63,300 nucleotides of DNA, taken from Sulfurovum sp. Its GTDB lineage: Bacteria; Campylobacterota; Campylobacteria; Campylobacterales; Sulfurovaceae. The position numbers and the translations under genes were made by a program. Below the pieces are notes generated by a model. It ran no database searches. It saw nothing but the letters and a program-made list of their open reading frames with translations, and was not told where the DNA came from. The DNA lies in assembly GCA_027019175.1 (NCBI GenBank), contig JALUXB010000032.1, forward strand, positions 1 through 63,300, written 5' to 3'. Positions 15,548 to 23,201 of this stretch are shown here, one piece after another. Each line of letters opens with the position of its first letter. The stretch's first letter is position 1.

Positions 15548-16444
15548 CTAAAGTGCCAAAAAGCGGTTGCCGTCATCGGCAAATTTGATTTTCCCCTTGT
15601 AATATTTCCTGATTTCAGAAATCGTTTCCAGTTCTTTGCCGAGTGTCCGCATCATACGGTGTGACAGAATGAGTGTCTTGGGCTTTGCCGCCGCAGCGAT
15701 CTTTCCAATGGTTTGGGGTGTCATATGCAGCTGTGCAGCCACACCTGTCGCCCCGTTGGGAACAGCATTGTGCATGACAAGTATGTTACTCTCTTTTGCC
15801 AGCTTCTCGAGAGTATGGTAGCTGCCGTTCATATCACCCGATATCGTGATACTCTTGTCTCCGATATTGATGCGGTAGGCAACAGCAGGGATCGGACCAT
15901 GGTGGACACTCACAGCCTCAACGCTGATATTGTTTTCCGAAAAGAGTGTCTGTGGTGTGCGGCTGTCGGGTATGTCATTGGGCTCGAGACTGAAAGCTGC
16001 ACGGCCATCAAGGAAATCCCCCATATACTCCCACGCACCTTTGCCGCTTTCAAAAAGTCTGAAAACAAAGGTAGAGGTGGCAGGCATCACATCATTGCCC
16101 TCGGGACCGTAAATAGGAAGGTTGCGTTTCCTGCTGCTGAAAAATGCCCCCTTTATCAGTGCCGGAAGATCGGAAGTGTGATCGATGTGCAAATGCGTCA
16201 GAAGTATGGCATCGAGGTCTTCGACAGACGCACCACTCTCTTCAAAACGCAGTGACGCACCACCGCCAAAATCGATCAGAAAGCGTGCCTTTCCATCCAC
16301 CCATACCAAATAGGAAGCCGAAGCACGCTTGTCTGTAAGTTCAGGGCCGCCGGAGCCGAGTACCTGAAGGGTCACTTTTTTTGCCGGTTGCCCCATAAGC
16401 ATCATCGGCAGCCATAAGAGTATCAGTAAAAGTCGGTATTGCAT
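15548..16444 (-). CDS. Exported metallo-beta-lactamase-fold hydrolase
   Basis: A 298-aa protein with a signal peptide (MQYRLLLILLWLPMMLMG). The MBL metal site is in LLTHLHIDHTSDLP (HxHxDH); further ligands lie in VSVHHG, ISGDMNG and a late LILSHRM. It resembles RNase Z/arylsulfatase-like MBL proteins of periplasmic type. The substrate is unknown. It is convergent with the two small genes and divergent from the DoxX gene. Confidence 0.8.
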   Translation of the reverse strand: MQYRLLLILLWLPMMLMGQPAKKVTLQVLGSGGPELTDKRASASYLVWVDGKARFLIDFGGGASLRFEESGASVEDLDAILLTHLHIDHTSDLPALIKGAFFSSRKRNLPIYGPEGNDVMPATSTFVFRLFESGKGAWEYMGDFLDGRAAFSLEPNDIPDSRTPQTLFSENNISVEAVSVHHGPIPAVAYRINIGDKSITISGDMNGSYHTLEKLAKESNILVMHNAVPNGATGVAAQLHMTPQTIGKIAAAAKPKTLILSHRMMRTLGKELETISEIRKYYKGKIKFADDGNRFLAL

Positions 16445-16527
16445 CGTCCATCCTCACTTTCCATACAGAGTACACATACCAAAGTATATACTATCCTTGT
16501 GAAAAGTTTGTGTAACAGGGAGTTGAT

Positions 16528-16968
16528 GTGAAAGATTTTATGGCTGAATTTGGTGTGCTTGTCTCCTATCCGGCCAATAGTGTGCTCTTTTTGGCACGTT
16601 TGGCTGTTGCGTACGGCTTTACGATGCCTGCAATGATGAAGATTGAACAGATAGAGGCCACACAGGCCTGGTTTGAAAGCATCGGCATTCCGTTTGCTGC
16701 GTTCATGGCACCGTTTGTCTCAGCAATTGAACTTGCCGGTATTGTCCTGTTGACACTGGGACTTTTTACCCGTTTCATTTCGCTGCTGCTCATGTGTGTA
16801 ATGGCAGGCGCTATTGTATTTGTACATTTGCAGCATGGATTTTCAACAGCAAACAATGGTTTTGAAATTCCACTCTACTACTTTTTGTTTCTCTTCATTT
16901 TTGCCACATTCGGCCCGGGAAAATACAGCATAGACTGTCTGATTATCAAGGAGGAGTGTCATGCCTAA
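16528..16968 (+). CDS. DoxX family membrane protein
   Basis: A 146-aa protein starting at GTG 16528 with CAGGGAG upstream. Four hydrophobic segments fit the DoxX/SURF4 fold; LFLARLAVAYGFTMPAMMKI and GLFTRFISLLLMCVMAGAIV are characteristic. DoxX-type proteins are quinone-related or redox-stress membrane subunits, and the precise role is unknown. It overlaps the next gene, the glutamate-synthase-like flavoprotein, by 8 bases, so the two probably act together at the membrane. Confidence 0.8.
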   Translation: MKDFMAEFGVLVSYPANSVLFLARLAVAYGFTMPAMMKIEQIEATQAWFESIGIPFAAFMAPFVSAIELAGIVLLTLGLFTRFISLLLMCVMAGAIVFVHLQHGFSTANNGFEIPLYYFLFLFIFATFGPGKYSIDCLIIKEECHA

Positions 16969-18664
16969 AGATGCTGTGCTTGCCTATTTTTCCAACTTCA
17001 GTATCAACTGGAGTACACTGTTTACACTCCTTGCCGTCATACTTTTGCTTCTCATGGCTGCTACCGCCTTTTATGACCGCTATGTGCAGCGGAACAATCA
17101 GCTGTTGATCAACTATCCGCTCATTGGCAGACTGCGTTACCTTTTCTATATGCTGCGTGCTCCCATGCGGCAGTACTTTGGGGATGAAACGTTTTATGAC
17201 TCTTTTGAAAAACTGCGTTGGATCAACAAAGTCGCAAGAAAAGAGAACCCCTATCTCTCCTTCTCACCCTCCAAACCCTATGCCAACATGCACACACTCT
17301 TCAAACATGCCAACACAGTACTGGAAACTGAAGAGGTTGACAGCCGTTTCAGTGTGACGTTTGGAAAAACACGTCCACATCCTTTCGTTAGCAGAAGCAT
17401 CATCGGTCGGTCAGCCATGAGTGACGGTGCCATATCGCCTGAAGGAACACGTGCCTTTGCAAGAGGGGCTGCACTGGCGGGATTTCCCATCAATACAGGG
17501 GAGGGTGGCCTTACTTCCAACTTTCTTGCGACACTCAAATGCAGCGACTGCAATGCTGCCTATCTTGAATTTAAAAGAGGAACGCTCTTTGCAAAAAGCG
17601 TGTTCCGCACTTTATGCTTTTTGACCAATGAAGAGGTTGCACAGCGGGTCTACCGAAAAATGGTTGTTCGCCAAAAAGACAGAGGTACGTTCATTTTCGA
17701 CCCGAACGGACTTGTGTTTTTCCGCATTGACTGGCGTGCACCTCTTTCGCTCTTCCCCGAAAAAGTTCCCGAAGGGCTGCCCGATATCGTTTTTCAGATA
17801 GGAAGCGGACTCTACGGTGTAAGAGACTCAAAAGGAGCATTCGATGAGGAACGCTACCAAAAAGTAATGCGTTTCTGTCAGATGACTGAAGTAAAGATCG
17901 CCCAGGGGGCGAAGCAGACAGGAGGCAAACTGCTCGCTGCCAAAGTCAGTGACGACATCGCCTACTACCGTGGCGTCAAGGCACATGAAGATCTCATCAG
18001 CCCCAACCGCTTTCCCTATGCGCCAAATGAAGAGGCACTTTTTGAGTTTACCCAACGGCTTCAGAAGCTCTCTGGAAAACCTGTCGGTATCAAAATCGTC
18101 ATCTCCGACCGTGCACATTTCAAGCGTTATGCCGAAGTGTTGTCCACACGAAAAAAGGAGGGAAAAACACTTCCTGACTTCATTACCATAGACGGCGGTG
18201 ACGGGGGTTCAGCTACGGCACCGCTTGAGATGATGAGCCGTATCGGACTTCCCGTCCAAGATGCTCTGCAGATTGCCGACAGCACACTTCATGCATATGG
18301 TTTGAGAAGTGACATACGCCTTGTCGCGGCAGAAAAGGTACTCACTGCCGACGATGTCATCGAACTGCTTTGCTGCGGGGCGGACTTTGTCAACATTGCA
18401 AGAGGGTTTATGATCTCTGCAGGCTGCATCAGGGCACGTGAGTGTTCGGGTGCGGGAGGGCGCAACTGTCCGGTTGGGCTTGCCACCATGGATGAGGGAA
18501 AACGCAGCAAGTTTTTGGTGATGGAGAAGTCCCGTCATATTGCCAATTATCACAACGCACTGATAGAGAGTATGCGTTCGCTGCTTGCCATTATGGGGAA
18601 ACATTCTATTGACACACTTTCCATGGATGATCTCCAACCTTTACACACAAGGACTAAAGCTTAA
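16961..18664 (+). CDS. Membrane-anchored FMN-binding glutamate-synthase-like protein
   Basis: A 567-aa protein with Shine-Dalgarno AAGGAGGAG. Residues about 17-38 form one membrane segment, followed by the FMN/GOGAT barrel of large glutamate synthase subunits. Seen are ISPEGTRAFARGAALAGFPI, TGEGGLT, ITIDGGDGGSATAP, and the iron-sulfur region CIRARECSGAGGRNCPVGLA. It lacks the amidotransferase domain, so it is the stand-alone glutamate-synthase-related type; glutamate synthesis is not established for these. The overlapping DoxX gene suggests a membrane redox pair. Confidence 0.8.
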   Translation: MPKDAVLAYFSNFSINWSTLFTLLAVILLLLMAATAFYDRYVQRNNQLLINYPLIGRLRYLFYMLRAPMRQYFGDETFYDSFEKLRWINKVARKENPYLSFSPSKPYANMHTLFKHANTVLETEEVDSRFSVTFGKTRPHPFVSRSIIGRSAMSDGAISPEGTRAFARGAALAGFPINTGEGGLTSNFLATLKCSDCNAAYLEFKRGTLFAKSVFRTLCFLTNEEVAQRVYRKMVVRQKDRGTFIFDPNGLVFFRIDWRAPLSLFPEKVPEGLPDIVFQIGSGLYGVRDSKGAFDEERYQKVMRFCQMTEVKIAQGAKQTGGKLLAAKVSDDIAYYRGVKAHEDLISPNRFPYAPNEEALFEFTQRLQKLSGKPVGIKIVISDRAHFKRYAEVLSTRKKEGKTLPDFITIDGGDGGSATAPLEMMSRIGLPVQDALQIADSTLHAYGLRSDIRLVAAEKVLTADDVIELLCCGADFVNIARGFMISAGCIRARECSGAGGRNCPVGLATMDEGKRSKFLVMEKSRHIANYHNALIESMRSLLAIMGKHSIDTLSMDDLQPLHTRTKA

Positions 18665-18740
18665 TTAGCATAATGATTTAACTTTAGTTAAACTTTTACT
18701 TCTATAATATGTACAATAAAACAGTAAAAAGGAGCAAATG

Positions 18741-19466
18741 ATGCTAAAGAAAAAACTTACCCTCCTGGCACTTCCCCTTGTGGCAGCCGTATCACTTCAG
18801 GCACAAAGCCCGGTGAACGATCCGTTTAATGATCCTTTCTTTCAGGATCCGTTTGGAGATGACATTTTTAAAGAGATGAGTCAGATGCAGCAGAAAATGG
18901 ATGAAATGTTCAGAAAAATGCAGCAGCGTATTAACCAGCGTTCGGCAAGACTGGTACACCCGGGCATGGGAATGTACAAACTCTCTGCGCAAAGCGAATT
19001 TACGGACAAAGGCGACCATTACGAACTGGTAACCAACATTCCTGAAAGCAAAGAGAACCATATCAACATCCGTACGGAAAACGGTATGCTCTCCATTACA
19101 GCAAAAATCGTCCATGAAGAACAGCAGAAAACCAATGGCATGGTCAGTACGTCAAAATCCATTCAGTCATTCCAGCAGGCGACATCACTGCCGGCAGATG
19201 CGGATGATTCAAAGATCAAAAGTGAATTTGTCAACGGTCGGCTGGTGATCATTATCGGGAAAAAAACCAAGGGCAATGCAGCTCATATCACACCGCTTCA
19301 ATCTGCATCGTCCACACCGAAAGCAGTACCGGCTCAGCCGGCGGCTCCCAAAAGTGAAAAAATAGATGTAAGCAAACTCAAAAGAGAAGTACCCAAAGTT
19401 GATGAGAAGCTGAAAACCATTCAGCCTGCTGCAGCGGCACAGCCTGCCAAAAATGCCGCCAAATAA
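18741..19466 (+). CDS. Hsp20/alpha-crystallin-type chaperone with an export signal
   Basis: About 241 aa. ATG 18741 lies 6 bases after GGAG; ATG 18738 is only 3 away. Residues 1-20 are a clear Sec signal (KKKLTLLALPLVAAVSLQAQ). A DPF-repeat section (NDPFNDPFFQDPFGDD) and a Met/Gln-rich helix follow. The alpha-crystallin domain spans about 78-180 (MYKLSAQSEFTDKGDHYELV to VNGRLVIIIGKK), then an Ala/Pro/Lys tail. Small heat-shock proteins are normally cytosolic holdases; this one should work in the periplasm. Confidence 0.8.
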   Translation: MLKKKLTLLALPLVAAVSLQAQSPVNDPFNDPFFQDPFGDDIFKEMSQMQQKMDEMFRKMQQRINQRSARLVHPGMGMYKLSAQSEFTDKGDHYELVTNIPESKENHINIRTENGMLSITAKIVHEEQQKTNGMVSTSKSIQSFQQATSLPADADDSKIKSEFVNGRLVIIIGKKTKGNAAHITPLQSASSTPKAVPAQPAAPKSEKIDVSKLKREVPKVDEKLKTIQPAAAAQPAKNAAK

Positions 19467-19489
19467 GGGTCTGTAAGGCAGACAAACCG

Positions 19490-20308
19490 TTAGGAGAAGA
19501 GCGGTTTTCCTCTCTTCTCGTACCATCCGGTAACTGCTTCCCACGCCTCCTCGGCATTTTCCGCATACACAAAGAGTCCTTTGTCTTCAGGGGCAATGGT
19601 TCCTTCTTCTACAAGAAAATCAAAATTAAGTATATTGTCCCAATGGTACCGAGAAACCAGGACAATAGGAATATGCGGGTTTTTCCCTGTCTGTACCAGT
19701 GTCAAAATGTCGAAGAGTTCATCGAGTGTACCGAATCCTCCAGGGAAAACCACCAATGCTTTGGCACGCTGCATAAAATGCAGTTTACGGATACCGAAGT
19801 AGTAGAAATTGAATGAAAGCTCAGGTGTAATGTAGGGGTTCGGTTTCTGCTCATGGGGCAGTTTGATGTTGAGTCCGATCGACTTGGCACCTACATCATG
19901 CGCACCGCGGTTCGCCGCTTCCATAATGCCGGGGCCTCCGCCTGTACAAAGTGTCACCTTGCAGTCATCGGGCCCTTTGCCGCTTTTGCCCACAAGCTGT
20001 CCGAACCGGCGTGCCTCTTCATAGTAGAGACTCTGACGCAGGGCAACCTGTGCCTTGTTGAGCTCTTTAAGAAGCTTCTCATTGACAGCATCTTCTTTGA
20101 GTGCTTTTTCAATGCGGTCGATCTCTTTTTGCGCTTCGCTGGTCGGTTTAATGCGGGCGCTCCCAAAAACAACCACGGTATGCTCGATGCCTGCTTTTTT
20201 GATTTTGACTTCAGCCTTTTCATAGTCAAACTGTAAACGGATACCCCGGGCTTCGTCCGATGTAAAAAAATCAGCCGATTCTTCAAAAAAACCATATTTG
20301 TCCTGCAT
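19490..20308 (-). CDS. LOG-family (TIGR00730-type) nucleotide phosphoribohydrolase
   Basis: A 272-aa protein; ATG 20308 is favoured because AAAGGA lies about 8 bases upstream, while ATG 20317 abuts it. The Rossmann-like LOG motifs are present: VVFGSARI, CTGGGPGIMEAANRGAHDVG and VVFPGGFGTLDELFDIL (PGGxGTxxE). Family members hydrolyse nucleoside 5'-monophosphates to base and ribose phosphate. The roughly 60-residue helical insert after the first strand marks the longer bacterial subgroup. It is convergent with the Hsp20 gene. Confidence 0.85.
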   Translation of the reverse strand: MQDKYGFFEESADFFTSDEARGIRLQFDYEKAEVKIKKAGIEHTVVVFGSARIKPTSEAQKEIDRIEKALKEDAVNEKLLKELNKAQVALRQSLYYEEARRFGQLVGKSGKGPDDCKVTLCTGGGPGIMEAANRGAHDVGAKSIGLNIKLPHEQKPNPYITPELSFNFYYFGIRKLHFMQRAKALVVFPGGFGTLDELFDILTLVQTGKNPHIPIVLVSRYHWDNILNFDFLVEEGTIAPEDKGLFVYAENAEEAWEAVTGWYEKRGKPLFS

Positions 20309-20445
20309 TGTTTTCATCCTTTATAGTATTGATTTTCGGCTTAATTGTAACGTATTTGCATAAAAGCACTATGTTATCCAACTGACACTTTTGATGAAAA
20401 AAACGTGATATAATAAGCCTAATTGACGGAGACAAGGAGCAGCAG

Positions 20446-21846
20446 ATGGCAAAAGTAGTATCCTACGGGGCAGCAGAAGTAGTGACCGGTTCATGTCACA
20501 TACTGCAAATTGAAAATGGATCGACAGTCATGATCGACTGCGGCATGTTTCAGGGGAAAGAGGAAGATCGCAACTTTAATCCGTTCGATTTTGACCCTAA
20601 AACCATTGATATACTGCTTGTAACCCATGCACACCTCGATCATGTCGGGCGAATTCCAAAACTCATCAAAGAGGGGTTTATAGGAAAGATCTATGCCACT
20701 GCCCCAACGCGTGATCTTGCCGAAGTGATCTTGCTCGACAGTGCAAAGATCATGGAGGAAGATTACCAGACCCGTTACAAGAAGGCACAGCGCCGGGGTG
20801 AAGAAGAGGATGAGAGAGTACCGCTTTACAGTGAAGAGGATGTCAAGCATACGTTTGAACACGCCTGGCATATTGTTGAGTACGATACAACACTCAAACT
20901 TAACGATACCATCAAAGTGACCTACCGCAATGCCGGGCATATTCTTGGTTCGGCTTTCATCGAAGTTGACTACCATGAAAACGGTGTATGGCAGCGGGTG
21001 GTTTTTTCCGGTGACATCGGTAACGATACCGATATGGTCATGCCGCCGCTTCACCCCTGCAAACAGGCCGACTATCTCTATGTCGAATCGACCTACGGTG
21101 ACAGAAACCACCAGAGCATCGATGAAAGTATCGATGAGTTCAAGCGTGTCATTATTGAGACCATGCAGCAGTGGGGGAATGTGATCATCCCTTCTTTTGC
21201 GGTGGAACGTACGCAGGAGATCCTCTGCATTCTCAAGCAGATGCATGACCGCAAAGAGCTGCCGCAATGCAAGATTTTTCTCGATTCCCCCATGGCGATG
21301 AAAGCCACCGATATTTACCGGAAATATGCCGAAGAGCTTGGAGAACACTGTCAGGAGTTCAAAAAAGAGACAGGAACGATCTTCGACTTCGAGGGGCTTA
21401 CCTACACACTCGATGTCGAAGCTTCCAAAAAGATCAACGATTACGATCGCCGTACCATCATCATCGCCGGAAGCGGTATGTGTACCGGAGGGCGTATTCT
21501 TCACCACTTTAAAAACCGTCTGTGGAACCGTAAAAATGCCGTCATTTTCGTAGGCTATCAGGCTGTCGGCACCCTTGGTCGTGACATTGTTGACGGTGCA
21601 CGATGGGTAAAAATATATAATGAAGACATCCTGGTGCGTGCTTCGGTACATACCATCAACGGTTTTTCTGCCCATGCCGACCAGCGCTCCATTCTACGGT
21701 GGGTTTCGGGCATTGACGGACTGCGAAGCATCCACCTGATACACGGAGAAGAGGACAAGGAGGTAATCTTGCGCAGTGTACTGACCAATGCGCTGAACAT
21801 CAAAACCCATATCGTCGAACCGGAAGAGACGGTCTATCTTGGATAA
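20446..21846 (+). CDS. Beta-CASP metallo-beta-lactamase ribonuclease-like protein
   Basis: A 466-aa protein with Shine-Dalgarno AAGGAG. The MBL part has VTHAHLDHVGRIP, a histidine in NAGHILGSAF and SGDIGN. The beta-CASP part has VESTYGDR, VIIPSFAVERTQEIL, IIAGSGMCTGGR and TINGFSAHADQ. This is the CPSF73-like bacterial family, expected to be an endo- and/or exoribonuclease in RNA processing. It leads a tight three-gene run with DedA and gpmA. Confidence 0.88.
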   Translation: MAKVVSYGAAEVVTGSCHILQIENGSTVMIDCGMFQGKEEDRNFNPFDFDPKTIDILLVTHAHLDHVGRIPKLIKEGFIGKIYATAPTRDLAEVILLDSAKIMEEDYQTRYKKAQRRGEEEDERVPLYSEEDVKHTFEHAWHIVEYDTTLKLNDTIKVTYRNAGHILGSAFIEVDYHENGVWQRVVFSGDIGNDTDMVMPPLHPCKQADYLYVESTYGDRNHQSIDESIDEFKRVIIETMQQWGNVIIPSFAVERTQEILCILKQMHDRKELPQCKIFLDSPMAMKATDIYRKYAEELGEHCQEFKKETGTIFDFEGLTYTLDVEASKKINDYDRRTIIIAGSGMCTGGRILHHFKNRLWNRKNAVIFVGYQAVGTLGRDIVDGARWVKIYNEDILVRASVHTINGFSAHADQRSILRWVSGIDGLRSIHLIHGEEDKEVILRSVLTNALNIKTHIVEPEETVYLG

Positions 21847-21852
21847 TACACA

Positions 21853-22407
21853 ATGATTGAATACCTGATATCCCATTTTTCTTATACGATTCTTTTCTTT
21901 TGGAGTTTCCTCGAAGGAGAGATCGGCCTGGCACTGGCCGGATTTATGATCGAAAAGGGGAAGTTTGACTTTCCTACCGTTTTTATGATCACGTTCAGCG
22001 GTGCCATGATTGGTGACCTTCTGCTCTTTACGACCGGACGGCTTTTTAAAAAGAAAACCGAAGCACTGCTTCACCGTTACGACAAAAAACTGCAACGGGT
22101 AGAGAAGTGGTTTCGCCGTTTCGGCAGCTGGATTGTCGTCTTCGAGCGTTTTATTTACGGTACACATATCCCGGCACTGCTGATGCTCGGTGTTTCCGGA
22201 TTTAACTTCTGGAAATTTTTACTGCTTGAGATCATCGGTGTAGCACTCTGGTCCGTAACCTTCACCTCACTGGGGTACTATTTCGGCCAGACCGTCATCG
22301 ATCTGCTCAGCTTTACACAGCGCCACCTGACCATCGCATTTCTGGCGCTGCTGTTTTTCTATGGTATATATCTGTTACAAAAAGATGAAGAGGAGGAAGA
22401 AGCATGA
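21853..22407 (+). CDS. DedA family membrane protein
   Basis: A 184-aa protein. DedA motifs are visible: FFWSFLEGEIGLALAG, ISFSGAMIGDLLLFTTGR-like sequence and FERFIYGTHIPALLMLGVSG. Five or so hydrophobic segments place it in the inner membrane. DedA proteins are implicated in lipid flipping (undecaprenyl phosphate and phospholipids). It starts 6 bases after the beta-CASP stop and overlaps gpmA by 4 bases. The C-terminal tail is strongly acidic (KDEEEEEA). Confidence 0.85.
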   Translation: MIEYLISHFSYTILFFWSFLEGEIGLALAGFMIEKGKFDFPTVFMITFSGAMIGDLLLFTTGRLFKKKTEALLHRYDKKLQRVEKWFRRFGSWIVVFERFIYGTHIPALLMLGVSGFNFWKFLLLEIIGVALWSVTFTSLGYYFGQTVIDLLSFTQRHLTIAFLALLFFYGIYLLQKDEEEEEA

Positions 22408-23102
22408 ACCCCTATGCAACCCTGATACTGCTGCGACACGGACAGAGTGTCTACAACAAACAGAACCTTTTTACCGGTTGGACGGATGTTGAGCTCAGTG
22501 AAGAGGGGAAACAGGAGGCAGAGCATGCCGGAGAAATATTAAAACGTATGGCACTCTTCCCCGATATTGTCTTTACCTCCTGGCTCAAACGTGCCATTCA
22601 TACGCAGCAAATTGCACTTGCTGCAATGGCGTGGGAACATATTGACGCTGTAAGAAGCTGGCGCCTCAATGAGCGCCATTACGGAGCCTGGCAGCAACGC
22701 AACAAAGATACGGTCAAAGCAGAAGTAGGGGAAGCACACTTTCTTGCAGTAAGAAGAGGATATGACACGCCGCCACCGCCCCTGCCGGAAGATGACCCGA
22801 GAGCGGTACAGTTTGATCCCAAATATACCGGTATCGATCCTTCACTGTTGCCGAGGAGTGAATCTCTCAAAGATACCCATGCCCGGGTTAAACCCTATTT
22901 TGATTCAAAAATTCTCCCCTGTCTGAATGAGGGAAAAACAGTACTGGTCAGTGCACACGGAAACTCGCTTCGCGCACTGGTAAAAGAGATTGAACAACTC
23001 AGTGACGATGCAGTTGTATCGCTGGAGATCCCTACAGGGAAACCGCTTGTTTACCATTACAACGAACATCTTGAAATGATTGCCAAAATGAAACCTGATT
23101 GA
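22404..23102 (+). CDS. gpmA: 2,3-bisphosphoglycerate-dependent phosphoglycerate mutase
   Basis: A 232-aa protein of normal length that interconverts 3- and 2-phosphoglycerate in glycolysis and gluconeogenesis. The phosphohistidine site is LLRHGQSVYN, followed by LFTGWTDVELSEEG; RLNERHYGAWQQ and VSAHGNSLRALVKEIE complete the active site. Its start overlaps the DedA stop. It is cytosolic. Confidence 0.93.
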   Translation: MNPYATLILLRHGQSVYNKQNLFTGWTDVELSEEGKQEAEHAGEILKRMALFPDIVFTSWLKRAIHTQQIALAAMAWEHIDAVRSWRLNERHYGAWQQRNKDTVKAEVGEAHFLAVRRGYDTPPPPLPEDDPRAVQFDPKYTGIDPSLLPRSESLKDTHARVKPYFDSKILPCLNEGKTVLVSAHGNSLRALVKEIEQLSDDAVVSLEIPTGKPLVYHYNEHLEMIAKMKPD

Positions 23103-23133
23103 TCTATGTTAACTTTTTTGTAAAATGATAAAG

Positions 23134-23139
23134 TATAAT
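23134..23139 (+). promoter_or_regulatory. -10 box of the H+-ATPase operon
   Basis: TATAAT at 23134-23139 predicts a start near 23146. That is upstream of the ATG at 23202, which has AAAGGAA at 23190-23196. The ATG at 23157 has no Shine-Dalgarno sequence. Confidence 0.5.
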
Positions 23140-23201
23140 AATTTATATGGTTTTGCATGCCAAATTACCGGCAGCCACTTAGATTTATGAAAGGAAACAA
23201 A

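Noticed and set aside
20491-21675. 394-residue open frame on the minus strand
   Set aside because: It lies wholly antisense to the beta-CASP gene, which has full motifs; the Cys/His/Phe-rich translation is a codon-bias shadow.
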